A DNA stretch of 64,000 nucleotides from Apostichopus japonicus (lineage: Eukaryota > Echinodermata > Holothuroidea > Aspidochirotida > Stichopodidae). The stretch covers positions 29,380,398 through 29,444,397 of the forward strand of contig NC_092577.1 of the NCBI RefSeq assembly GCF_037975245.1. Direction: 5' to 3'. Position 1 is the stretch's first letter. The number at the start of each line of letters is the position of its first letter. Under the pieces are notes generated by a model that worked only from the letters and a program-made list of their open reading frames with translations, was not told where the DNA came from and made no database searches. Shown here in pieces: positions 51,101 to 59,499 of the stretch. A program made the translations under genes and the position numbers.

Positions 51101-51161
51101 AGCGGATCATCGCCTTTACTCTTTCTTCATACTCTGCTAAATTTCCTTCCTGGATCGCCAT
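42078..51161 (-). CDS. LOTUS-Tudor domain protein (TDRD5/TDRD7/Tejas group)
   Basis: Germ-granule protein of the piRNA pathway by family. Exons in transcription order: 51161-51053, 49725-49620, 48993-48900, 48064-47689, 47169-47093, 46348-46095, 45591-45486, 45235-45080, 44728-44633, 42860-42748 and probably 42188-42078. All junctions agree in phase, giving about 530 residues. Residues 1-103 form a LOTUS domain (EERVKAMIRSHLLAEKNGM, GIIPFSKFGYNSLEKYL, STIYFGV, TKHIAKMVKLQ). A basic RG/Asn-rich linker follows. A second LOTUS-like unit runs from MDRILQLLDD to DDYVIIYKK. Next comes a Tudor domain (HFYCYIVGYDYS, WLRALVED, VDHGDKEEI, ILPEQAVLCSLA). LOTUS domains of this family bind Vasa helicase; Tudor domains bind dimethylated arginine. 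One recognisable Tudor domain fits TDRD5/Tejas better than three-Tudor TDRD7, but the 3' end is unresolved. Confidence 0.88.
42748..42860 (-). CDS. LOTUS-Tudor exon 10 (Tudor C-part)
   Basis: The acceptor aatcctcag and donor gag|gtaaga bound 113 nt, phase 0 to phase 2. It encodes AVLCSLANSPILPNSDRII. Joined to the previous exon it gives LPEQAVLCSLA, the usual extended-Tudor motif (LP.QA..CSLA). Confidence 0.85.
44084..44660 (-). repeat. ~194-bp tandem triplication covering the end of LOTUS-Tudor exon 9
   Basis: Three copies start at about 44084, 44281 and 44475 (periods 194 and 197, measured at CCCTGTCTAATTATGG). The rightmost copy contains the real last 28 nt of exon 9 and its donor. The other two repeat that exon end in the intron; the donor is intact (GTGAGT) in the leftmost and destroyed (AAGAGA) in the middle one. 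Confidence 0.88.
44633..44728 (-). CDS. LOTUS-Tudor exon 9 (Tudor core end)
   Basis: The acceptor tttttag and donor cag|gtgagt bound 96 nt at phase 0. It encodes CMLVDHGDKEEIALKDIRHLP and ends YCILPEQ. The canonical VDYGN is VDHGD here, so one aromatic-cage position is histidine. The last 28 nt and donor lie inside a three-copy tandem repeat. Confidence 0.9.
45080..45235 (-). CDS. LOTUS-Tudor exon 8 (Tudor core)
   Basis: The acceptor taatcag and donor ttg|gtgagt bound 156 nt at phase 0. It encodes KLAELESKMVEFYSKED, the linker helix, and then GHYYAAKSGSDWLRALVEDV. The latter corresponds to the conserved YxAKxxxDWxRAxVxDV pattern of Tudor cores. Confidence 0.9.
45486..45591 (-). CDS. LOTUS-Tudor exon 7 (extended Tudor N-part)
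   Basis: The acceptor attttag and donor tcc|gtgagt bound 106 nt, phase 2 to phase 0. It encodes LEVHVSLIYDTSHFYCYIVGY, the first strands of an extended Tudor domain (pattern V..V.S...FY..IV). Confidence 0.88.
46095..46348 (-). CDS. LOTUS-Tudor exon 6 (second LOTUS unit)
   Basis: The acceptor cgtaaag (poor pyrimidine tract) and donor cag|gtgagg bound 254 nt, phase 0 to phase 2. It encodes LLDDASSHGLHMAAIPDEYRK and EDVALDLVDKMAEMELI, a LOTUS-like helical unit. It then runs into a Ser/Thr/Gln-rich spacer before the Tudor domain. The acceptor is set by phase and by helix continuity with MDRILQ. Confidence 0.82.
46850..47070 (-). mobile_element. SINE-like repeat, copy 1 (3' part)
   Basis: It shares an extended stretch with 47405-47595, including GAAATGACTTTCTAA and a tail GTAAAAATAACTGC followed by (ATT)n on the minus strand. 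It is oriented with the host gene, in the intron between exons 6 and 5, and appears truncated at the head. Confidence 0.55.
47093..47169 (-). CDS. LOTUS-Tudor exon 5 (Lys/Ser linker)
   Basis: The acceptor gtccccag and donor cag|gttagt bound 77 nt, phase 1 to phase 0. It encodes a lysine/serine-rich linker ending in TKMDRILQ, the first helix of the second LOTUS-like unit. Confidence 0.82.
47405..47595 (-). mobile_element. SINE-like repeat, copy 2 with tRNA-type box B
   Basis: On the minus strand it begins with an A-box-like segment. It then has GGGGTTCGATATC, close to the polymerase III box B, followed by a body and an (ATT)n tail matching the repeat at 46850-47070. This suggests a tRNA-derived SINE. 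Confidence 0.5.
47689..48064 (-). CDS. LOTUS-Tudor exon 4 (basic low-complexity linker)
   Basis: The acceptor actccag and donor aag|gtgctg bound 376 nt, phase 0 to phase 1. It encodes a disordered linker: RSKRGGGGNGPP, a run of pentapeptide repeats (AKQNV, PKQNV, NKPNV), PPRGRGRGF and a proline run. The RG/GRG motifs are typical arginine-methylation targets that could bind Tudor domains. The donor GTGCTG is weaker than the others in this gene. Confidence 0.82.
47813..47905 (-). repeat. 15-bp coding minisatellite in LOTUS-Tudor exon 4
   Basis: About six units of a GACGTTCTGTTTGGC-like 15-mer (on the + strand) encode tandem pentapeptides KQNVA, KQNVP and NKPNV in frame. It is a probable length polymorphism in the linker. 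Confidence 0.88.
48900..48993 (-). CDS. LOTUS-Tudor exon 3 (LOTUS end)
   Basis: The acceptor caattag and donor aaa|gtgagt bound 94 nt, phase 2 to phase 0. It encodes STIYFGVPNEATKHIAKMVKL followed by QKNKK, the final strand and helix of the LOTUS fold with a basic tail. Confidence 0.9.
49337..49549. mobile_element. Fold-back element with ~48-bp inverted arms
   Basis: The arms at 49337-49384 and 49500-49549 are almost perfect inverted copies (shared TTCCCGATTCCAGTTTAC), enclosing a T-rich loop. No clear target duplication was found, so the family is unassigned. It lies in the intron between LOTUS-Tudor exons 2 and 3. Confidence 0.7.
49620..49725 (-). CDS. LOTUS-Tudor exon 2 (LOTUS core)
   Basis: The acceptor ttcttcag and donor ggg|gtgaga bound 106 nt, phase 1 to phase 2. 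It encodes GGIIPFSKFGYNSLEKYLNAIPD, which aligns with the WIPFKQLGFPTLEAYL block of TDRD7. Confidence 0.9.
50069..50342. mobile_element. Mutator-like MITE (274 bp) in LOTUS-Tudor intron 1
   Basis: Inverted ends share GTGGCTATTCTTACGACT. The identical 10-bp flanks TGGAATTTTA (50059-50068 and 50343-50352) form a target duplication of the length expected for Mutator-like elements. The interior contains a telomere-like TAACCCTAAC-rich stretch at about 50180-50230. Confidence 0.72.
51053..51161 (-). CDS. LOTUS-Tudor exon 1 with start codon
   Basis: The ATG is at 51161-51159 on the minus strand and the donor is caag|gtaaac; 109 nt, leaving at phase 1. It encodes MAIQEGNLAEYEERVKAMI and the first LOTUS helices. 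This Met is chosen because the LOTUS domain starts only a dozen residues after it, as in TDRD5 and TDRD7. Confidence 0.85.
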
Positions 51162-52244
51162 GATGATAAACGGTGCAAGTGCCAAAGTTTACCCTATATT
51201 TACAACACTATGAAGTTACAGGCTAAGCAAGTTAGTGTACGCCACAGAGTAACGTTTCACATAATACGCCGTTGACTTGAAGTAATATAATACACACGAA
51301 CATGTGACTCAATGGTCTGGTGAACAATACATAGATTGTGTCAACCTGGACCCAGGTTAAATATAGCGCTGCGTGGTCCCTGCAAATGGTATACGTCTCA
51401 ATAATCCGCGTACACTCACTTTTATATTGGTTCGTGTATAGCGTTTAGAGAAAATATTGATCCTACCAAAGGAAGGTAATCTTGCTATAATCATTGGTTA
51501 ATCAATCGATCACAAGTTGCTGGTGTGCCAAAGAGCAAAAATAGAAAAATAGGGCCATTGTCGGATGTCCACGTCGCCACTTGTCAGTGTCATCACCATG
51601 CAATAATTAGTTTAGTATAGTAGGAGAAAAAAGGATCAGGAGGAACACACAAGTTCCCATCAAGGACCCTATAGTAGAGAGAAAAATCTGAAGATACACA
51701 CACTCAAACCCGATTACAATGCTTAAAGTGCTTGTCCAAAGCATTCTTAAACCCATTCACACGACTTGCGAGTACAACTTTCTCAGGCAAACAGCTACAC
51801 GTCATTCACAACCCTATTAGCAAAAATGTTATGCCGAAATGTAACATCTGGAGTTTAAGAGCAAAAATAGAAAAATACTCGCAAGTTTAAGGGCAAAAAT
51901 ACTCGCAAGTTTAAGAGCAAAAAGTACTCTGTTTCCATTCTTGAGCGTTTTCTGTTCTATAGTTATGCAGCAGTAATTAACTATCTGAAAAAGATTGACA
52001 TAATAAATAATGGAGGGCACTGCAACGGTTGATGCTTTGGAGCGTGTATTACTATTAGGCGTTTACTGCCGTTTAGTTATGTAAAGAACCAAACTTTACT
52101 GTAAGACAAGGTATAGGAAGGATACCAGCATGAATGGCATCCCTAACGATGTCAAGAAGTCCTCCATAATATGAAAGTATTCTCATGTCATATCTTAGTC
52201 GATTACTCTTCACTGCAGATGGACTGACGGAATTGAAGTTATTC

Positions 52245-52287
52245 CTTGGTGTACCTTTCTATTAACTTGATAGAAAGGTACACCAAG
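52245..52287. repeat. Perfect 18-bp inverted repeat, 7-nt loop
   Basis: CTTGGTGTACCTTTCTAT at 52245-52262 pairs exactly with 52270-52287. It is isolated, about 200 bp left of the second piggyBac-type MITE. Confidence 0.95.
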
Positions 52288-52497
52288 AAATTAACCGTAC
52301 TATACAAGCATTAGAAATTGACATCTTCTTTATAGTGTTGGTATTGGATGTTGGACGACAGTCAAGTGATTTTGAACTTCAAGGAGCTGTGCATCCATTC
52401 CCATATATCCTTGCACGTGACTATTCTCGGTTCTTGGGACTCAAAAGGAAAACACCAACACAGTGTTATAGGCTATATGGTTGTTCACAACAATTAA

Positions 52498-52857
52498 AGG
52501 GTGTGAAGACTCGCGCAAAGAGAAACGTCTAATGCCGGTAATCTGACCTAGCTTCGAATGAGGTGTAACAGAAGTGTTAGACACCACCATCGATTCCAGA
52601 AAATACACACACAGCTTGCTACCGTCGGTAATTAGACACTAGTGTACAGTCAGTACATACAGTTGCGGTCAATACCCACATCACAGTGTATAAACGATAC
52701 AGCGATGGACATCTCAGGTCCAGCTAAAGATAACATGGTATCACGTTTCATTACTGTCTGCATTTTGTAGCGACACGAACAAAACGTCACTTGCAAGCAA
52801 CAGAAAGTTAATTATTTCAGACGGCCGCACGCGGTTTGGGGCGAGTCTTCAATGCCT
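52498..52857. mobile_element. piggyBac-type MITE, copy 2
   Basis: This 360-bp element has TTAA at 52494-52497 and 52858-52861. It has the same inverted ends and interior as the copy at 38034-38391. It lies about 1.3 kb upstream of the LOTUS-Tudor start codon. Confidence 0.82.
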
Positions 52858-54340
52858 TTAATATTCAACGTTGGGAGCAGTTGAAAAGCCAACAGATCAT
52901 GTAATTTTTGTATATTTCAAGATTGTGAGAAAAAATCTATACCATTTAGCAACTGCTCTTTCTTAATGTGATGCTAACAATAGAGACCGCATTGTTAATT
53001 CTTTTATTGAGCAACTTTTGAGCAAATTTAACGTAGACTGAACCCCAACCATTCAGACTGCTCGCTGAGAGTAAATAGCAAATTTATAAAATTGATTTAA
53101 ATCACCTTTCAATTCTCCTTATTTTCTCTACTTTGATTTGTGCTCTTAAACATACCAGCAGAAAAAAGTAATGATTATATCTGAAAATATGTGCCAACCA
53201 ATCGTTGCATTAGATCGTTTTAGGCACTCCCCCCCCCCCCCCCATCGACCCCACGACAATGGTTAAATTTTCGAGAATTTTGTACGGTTTTTACTGCTAC
53301 TGTGGTATGATGGTACATACCCAGGCTTTAATCAAAAGTGAAATTTCATAAGCTATTCTGGAAAGTCCGAAGGTCAAAATGGTTTACATGTTTATATATT
53401 TCCATATTTACGTCAATATGAAAATCATGACATTAAAATTTCCCATTTGATATTCCATTTAGGGGGAGGCGTTACGAGCCTACCCCCTTCTACAGTTTGT
53501 TGGTACTGAAAAATTGCATCAAACATTATATGGATCAGTACAAGCCGGGCATGTATAATATTTTATCCGATATATTCTTCTTGCACCGCTATTTCGATAC
53601 AGTATTATATTCGGTATCCACCGAACCGATGCTTGCCTCGAGTCCTCGGCTGAAAGTGACGGCAGGCTGGCATGTTTCCAGTGCCACGTGCACGATGGAG
53701 ATCTGTTATCGATATGAGCATAATCATGAAGGGAGACATCTAGAATAGGGGTGCATGGGGTGGGGCTTAAAGGATCATTGACTAGCAGTATTCTCAGTTC
53801 ACGGCTATATGCCATTGATGTGTGTAGGATTGTATACACAATATGGCTCAATGGTTGTTAGAGTCGTTAATGCGCGGTATGCGTCAGTATAACCAAAGGC
53901 GTATATGTTCTTGAGTATAACAGGCCTTTCAATATGCCCTCTTTTTTCTAAAATATTTTTTGTGCAACTTCGATGACACAATACCATATGAAAATGGCAT
54001 ATATCAAATACGGTAGTGTGAATTTAAAACATCGAATTCAGTCATACATTCCACGATCGTAAATTATACATTGCGCCATCATTTTCGATGTCAGAGAATG
54101 TTTTGTGAATGACATTAACAAACTTCGGTCATACTACAAGTGCGTTCTATTTCTAAGCTAACCTTTGAACTCTAGAAACATACCTGGCATACCACTTTGC
54201 TAATTGACCAATAAGCATGTCCGTTATATTGCACCTACATTTGTTGACAACTTCTTCACGGCTTGCCTGCGGCTCTCAAGCCAAGAGGGAGAGAAGAGGG
54301 ACAGCATTTCAACGAGGATAGTAAGGTTAGACATTACTAC

Positions 54341-54350
54341 TCTCGCGAGA
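54341..54350. promoter_or_regulatory. TCTCGCGAGA core-promoter palindrome
   Basis: This is a perfect 10-bp TCTCGCGAGA palindrome in otherwise CpG-poor DNA. In vertebrates this CGCG element is bound by BANP and marks strong promoters of housekeeping genes. It sits 176 bp upstream of a candidate start codon with a consensus splice donor, the right distance for a promoter of a + strand gene. Confidence 0.55.
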
Positions 54351-54525
54351 CAAGGTGGCAGATTTTTATATTACTTTCCAACAGTTCGGAAAAAGCATCA
54401 ACGTATTCCAGAAGTGGGTAACTGGAGAGATTATTGGCGTTAGTACGTTGAGTTAGACGTAGGCAACTTGAGGAGGAGGCTTGGCCAAGGTCATTGAAAC
54501 TTGAACGGTGCCTTAATTCTTGACC

Positions 54526-54534
54526 ATGGCAGAG
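54526..54534 (+). CDS. Candidate first coding exon (Met-Ala-Glu) of an unidentified gene
   Basis: ATG GCA GAG is followed directly by the consensus donor GTGAGT at 54535. The context tgaccATGG is good for initiation. Upstream is a CpG-containing stretch with the TCTCGCGAGA element and a Gln/Arg-like 5' leader without open coding signal. Only three residues are visible, so the gene cannot be named, and no convincing second exon was seen up to the window end. Confidence 0.35.
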
Positions 54535-56838
54535 GTGAGTGTTCACGTGCTACAGCTAACCTAGGCTTAACGGTAATCATGTCATTAGTAAACCAACGGA
54601 TAGGCTATTAGTATTACTACTAGTAGAAACTTGTTAGCTTTTCTTAATAGTAGTAGTACTACTTCTACGATAGGAGTAGGACGATATAAATTTGTAGTCA
54701 ATCATGGGAAGGGTCACTGGTGTTGCAATAAATGTGCACTTAGTTAGGATGTTGGTCTACATGTTAACATAGTGTGAGTTACACTATGCCATGCAGGCTA
54801 ATATAGTAATAGGTAGTATTAGTACTTTTTCCCTTTTGAAACCTCCAATTAATAAACACAAACTAACTGATTGCTAACTCTTCACTCCTTTTTGGTATAA
54901 TTATGTAATGTATTAAATAACCACGCAATCATGATGAGTTTTTTTTTGCCAAAATTGTGGCCTATTGGTAGAGATTGAGCGAATTAATTCTTTATCCTTA
55001 AAACTTTGTCCTGTGTTTTCAAACACAAACAGTCAGTTAAAAATATTACTCTGATAGATGCTAGGGAAGTTGTAACAGGCTATTTGTGATACAATGTATC
55101 CTTTACTATATATAGTGAACATTTGTCTCATGACTCAGTAAAGCGCCTGGTGTAGTCATGAATTAAACCAGCCAGCCAAAGTCATGACTCCAAGAGTATT
55201 TGCAAAATGTGCCCTTTGAACAGTTCCATCTGCTCCACAGACATTAAAGAATGGTGCTAGGCAGAGTCATTGTGCAAAATACTGTACATACCCAATGTAT
55301 AGCCTTTGAATGTACAATTGAGAATGTAGAAGGCAATGCTTGTGCCCATGCATGCGTATGAGTAATGATTTGATGGAATTGTTTTCAGGCAACACCAATG
55401 TTTTGTTTGATTTTTTTTCATTCGCTCTATCTCTGCAAACTGGCCAGAATTTTGGCCAAACAGTAGATGGTCATTGTTTTGTGATTATTCACTATATTGA
55501 TACAATAGCTTCGAAAAGAAGATTCTTTAGACCATCCAGATTGAATGCATTAAGTGCCTTAATAAGACATTAATGTGTTTAAATATGATCCCAGAGATTT
55601 CGTCATTGGTTTGCAAGAAATATGTTGGGCACAACTTCTTTTTTTTTGTGACCAATATGAATTTAGTATGAATGGCTATTGACTACTGGGAGAAATCTAA
55701 GCTCTGCTATGGGCTGTATTATTAAATATTATTGCTGAAACTGGAAATCTTTAGGAATCGGTTGACTAACAATCCATCTGTTTACTTCTCTTGATAGAAG
55801 TCCATTCCTTAGAAATGGAAAAAAAAAATGGAATTTAAAATACCCTCCACATGTTTTGTTTTACTTTTAAAGAATTGAAAAACAACTGTAAGTAATGAAT
55901 GAAAATGATTCCACCAGTCTTGTTCTTTGTTGGTAATCCTCTGGCCTACTATTAAATGACGATATATATACTCCCATGTCTTATAGTGTGGGAAGACAAC
56001 TGTATGTAATAAATACTTAACAATTTAATGTACATACAAACTGGATTGGCTGTAGACGAGGAAGTAACTTTTTATTTCAAAGCTCAATTCGCTAGCTATG
56101 CATGCATGAAGCAAATTAGCAATAAATAAATACATCCTGTAATTTGCAATCTTGTAAATTACTGGATATAGATATCCTTATGGTGATCAGTGACTGTATC
56201 TTCTAACGTTACTTTTTGAATATTTAAACTATTTCTCAAATCTCAGTTGGCTCCGTGACTGTATGACGTTAATTAGCAAAATTAAATGCATCCTAAAATA
56301 TGAAGTATTAAGTTACAATCCAACTTAACCGTCTCTAGTCACTGTCTGAGGAGTAAACTTGGTCATTAAAGTACGAGTTGCCGTTCATCTGGTAAATTAA
56401 TAGCACATCGTTTAATGCTATGTATGTGTATTTGTGAGACGTTCCACACACAGCTTACAACCATCCCCCCTTCCCCACACACACACATACATCCATGTGT
56501 TAGTAATAGGGTGTTCCGTTTGTGTGTTTATGCATACAGTCATGAGTTAAAAGTTTAGTTCAGAGAAAATTTCATTTTTGATTCCACATAAAAAAGGAAT
56601 ATATTCTAAGCATCCTGTTGAAATTTGCAAACAATTCCTAATGTTTACAGGTGTACAGAGAGATATTGATAATTGAGAATTGTAACAGAGTGTATAGTGA
56701 ACTTGAACCATCAGGTGTGATGTCACACTGAGTGGAAAATGTTTTTGTTTTTTCACTCTTTAGCTATCACCAATGTTGCATTTGCTAGAGCTCCAAGTTT
56801 GCCCAAAGAGGATAGGAAGTTGACAATATATATATATT

Positions 56839-57005
56839 ATACAAATAATGAAGGGTTATGAGTGCAATAGTGCAAATATTTCATGAGTTGAAAGATGGAA
56901 TGTTCCATTCAACGAAGCGCAGCCGAGTTGAATGGAACAAATTACATCTTTCAAGAATGAAATATTTGCACTATTGCACGAATGGAAACCATTCATTATT
57001 TGTAT
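56839..57005. mobile_element. Fold-back element (167 bp)
   Basis: The outer arms ATACAAATAATGAA and TTCATTATTTGTAT, and inner arms GTGCAATAGTGCAAATATTTC and its complement, give a long imperfect hairpin centred near GAAGCGCAGCC. A TA-rich flank prevents calling the target duplication. A Tc1/mariner-type MITE is possible. Confidence 0.6.
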
Positions 57006-59455
57006 ATTTGTATTAATAAGCCCTTTCATGAAATCTTTTTAAATTCAATGGTTGGAAATTGCAAATAAACTTGCCTAGATGATGTGGCATAAGTGTCCTA
57101 AGATGTACCAAATCTCTTCTAGATGATTGATGTAGTAAAAATTTGAGTATCTGTCCCATGACTTCTCTGATTTTCTCTGAAACATTGATAAGATGTGATG
57201 TTTGGGTGCATGGAACCAATTTTGACAAGTTCTTACTTATCAGGACTCTCATTAAATTAATGATTTTTTTTTGCTCAAGGGGAGTGCATAATATTCAAAG
57301 GCTCCAAGTCATGTCAAGGGAATATCATTTGTATAAATTTCCTTGCAAAATGCTACATACAAAATGGGCAAATTGCTATGAAAGTTTAAAATTCTATAGA
57401 TCTCGCAGTTTTGTACACAGTGAAACAAAAGTATTTTATAAGAGACAAAATGTACTAGAGACTACAAAACTGCTACACAAGAAAATCTGAACACTGAATT
57501 TATTCCCTGATGGTGCCATTCAAAATCCTGCTGGAGATATTGTACCCAAAGGATATCTGGCTTCCCCGTTATAATTGGAATTTTTTGCACTTTAACCTGT
57601 AATTTTCCTGGTTAAATGGGTTTGACTGTAAAACTACTTGTAATTTACATAAATTTTTGTTATACAAATGATATGTTTTCTCCTCTCCAAACCCAGCTCA
57701 TTTCAACTCCACTCTAAACTGGATACTCCAGACTGATTTTAAGGAATCTTTCAGACCAGTTGTTGAAATTTGGTCTTTGTAAAAAAAAGAAAGAACGCCC
57801 TATGCTGTAGTGCTACTTGCCTAAACAGTATACATTTGTTATTTACTTTCATTACATATGGTAGCTCAGGGAAGAACATAGAATCAATGCTACAGTAAAA
57901 AATGTTTCCCGAAAGGTAGTGAGGGCGTTTTAAAGAACTTAGCAAGCATAAACTCCGCTGGCCAAACAACTTTCAAGTCTTAGGCTTTTGAGTACCGGTA
58001 CAGCGTTTCTGTATGTTGCCGTGTTGGAGGATTCTAACCGTAATAGTTATTACCGACTTTGTGATCTGCGTTATGGTCATTGCCATTTATGGTTTGAAAT
58101 CCTCACAATTTTGCAAGGTCAGTAAGAGTGACTGCATACAGTAGCTTTCCGTTTTGGGAAACCAAACAGGTGCTCTAGAAGAACAGCATGTACCCAGAGA
58201 GCACTAGCCGAAGGGTGACAAACCGTGCTAGATCCAGAGATTTGTAAATACTGAGTAAGTGAAGGCTGCAAAAATTGGACACTGTTGTCCCAAACGATGT
58301 TACTATTTCGTGTGTACAGGCTACTGTACTTATATCCTCATCATCGGTTTCACAGTGGCGTACACAGGATTTCAAATGGATCTTCTTCAGAGGCGAAATG
58401 ACAAGTTTTGATGCAATATTCTTGTCATTCAGCCTCTGAAGAAGATGAGCTGCTAGTATTGAAATGTCAAGCCAACTTATTTTTACACATTTCTTACACA
58501 GGCTCAGTTTGCTAAGGCTCAGTTTGCTAATGTAGTATTGTTTTATTTTGGTATGTAATTAGTAGAAAATGGTCCATGGTTGTCTGCAGACTACAGTAAC
58601 AGTGCAGTTCATGGATATTGAATCAAACCTTGTCGTAAATTCTGTTTATAATTTATCTGCGTAGCGTAAGTTTCTTTTCATCATAATCACAATATTAAAG
58701 TTTCTGATCTTCTCAAAGTAAAAGTAAAATTTAATACTTTACCAGACTATAATGCAGATTGTAGATACAGTATAGTACTGTAGGCTACTACGGATTTCAA
58801 GAATTGCTGTCAAACTGTGATGAACAATTAACACCATTCAACATTCAACCCCCATGCAACCCAGGGCCCCTTCCCTCCCCCTGCCCCCTTCCCTCTCCCC
58901 CGTGTATTGTGTATTAAATGGTGTATTTAATTGTAAGTATCAAGAGAGCTAGAACTGTTAATTCTGTTCAGACTGATGCTCATTTTGTATTTGGCTTAAT
59001 ATTGCATTGATTAATCTTTCACCAAAAAAATGCAGAATTTATACAAATTGACGAATGGGTAAAATGACGCCTCTTTAAAAATGTCAAGATTAATTTGTGT
59101 AGGATTCTGGGTGTTAAAGTCAACAACTCTCTCTCTCTCTCTCTATCTGTATGGTTGAATAGTTTGGTGGTAGATTTACTTAATCTCAGGAGCTAAAGTG
59201 AACAGATGTTCACACTCAACAAAATGATGTCACAGCTAGAGCAGATGGAGTCATAAACTGTCAGAAACAAATACTAAATTTATTACACCATGCAACTCTC
59301 TCTCTCGAATGCAGTGGCATACATGCTTCACATTGTGGCATATGCAGTGGCATGCGCAGTGGCAGTGGCATATGCAGTGGCATATGCAGTGGCATATACA
59401 GTACGCAGTTGCATACATGCTTCACATACATGCTTCACATGCTTTACATTGCTTC

Positions 59456-59499
59456 ACAAGTATAGATACATGTATATAGATACATGTATCTATACTTGT
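59456..59499. repeat. Perfect 20-bp inverted repeat, 4-nt loop
   Basis: The arm ACAAGTATAGATACATGTAT at 59456-59475 is exactly complementary to 59480-59499, with loop ATAG. It sits just after short GTGGCATATGCA and CATGCTTCACATA repeats (59325-59455). Confidence 0.95.

Larger units (their letters stand above)
51162..54340. other. Region upstream of the LOTUS-Tudor gene
   Basis: Intergenic between the LOTUS-Tudor start and the candidate + strand promoter. It includes the 18-bp hairpin, the second piggyBac-type MITE and a tandem AAGTTTAAGAGCAAAAATA-like repeat at 51855-51925. No exon was recognised. Confidence 0.5.

Noticed and set aside
56762..56840. Exon-like segment (acceptor CTCTTTAG, then an open ITNVAFARAPSLPKEDRK frame)
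   Set aside because: Phase does not match the candidate first exon at 54526-54534 and there is no usable donor before the fold-back element.
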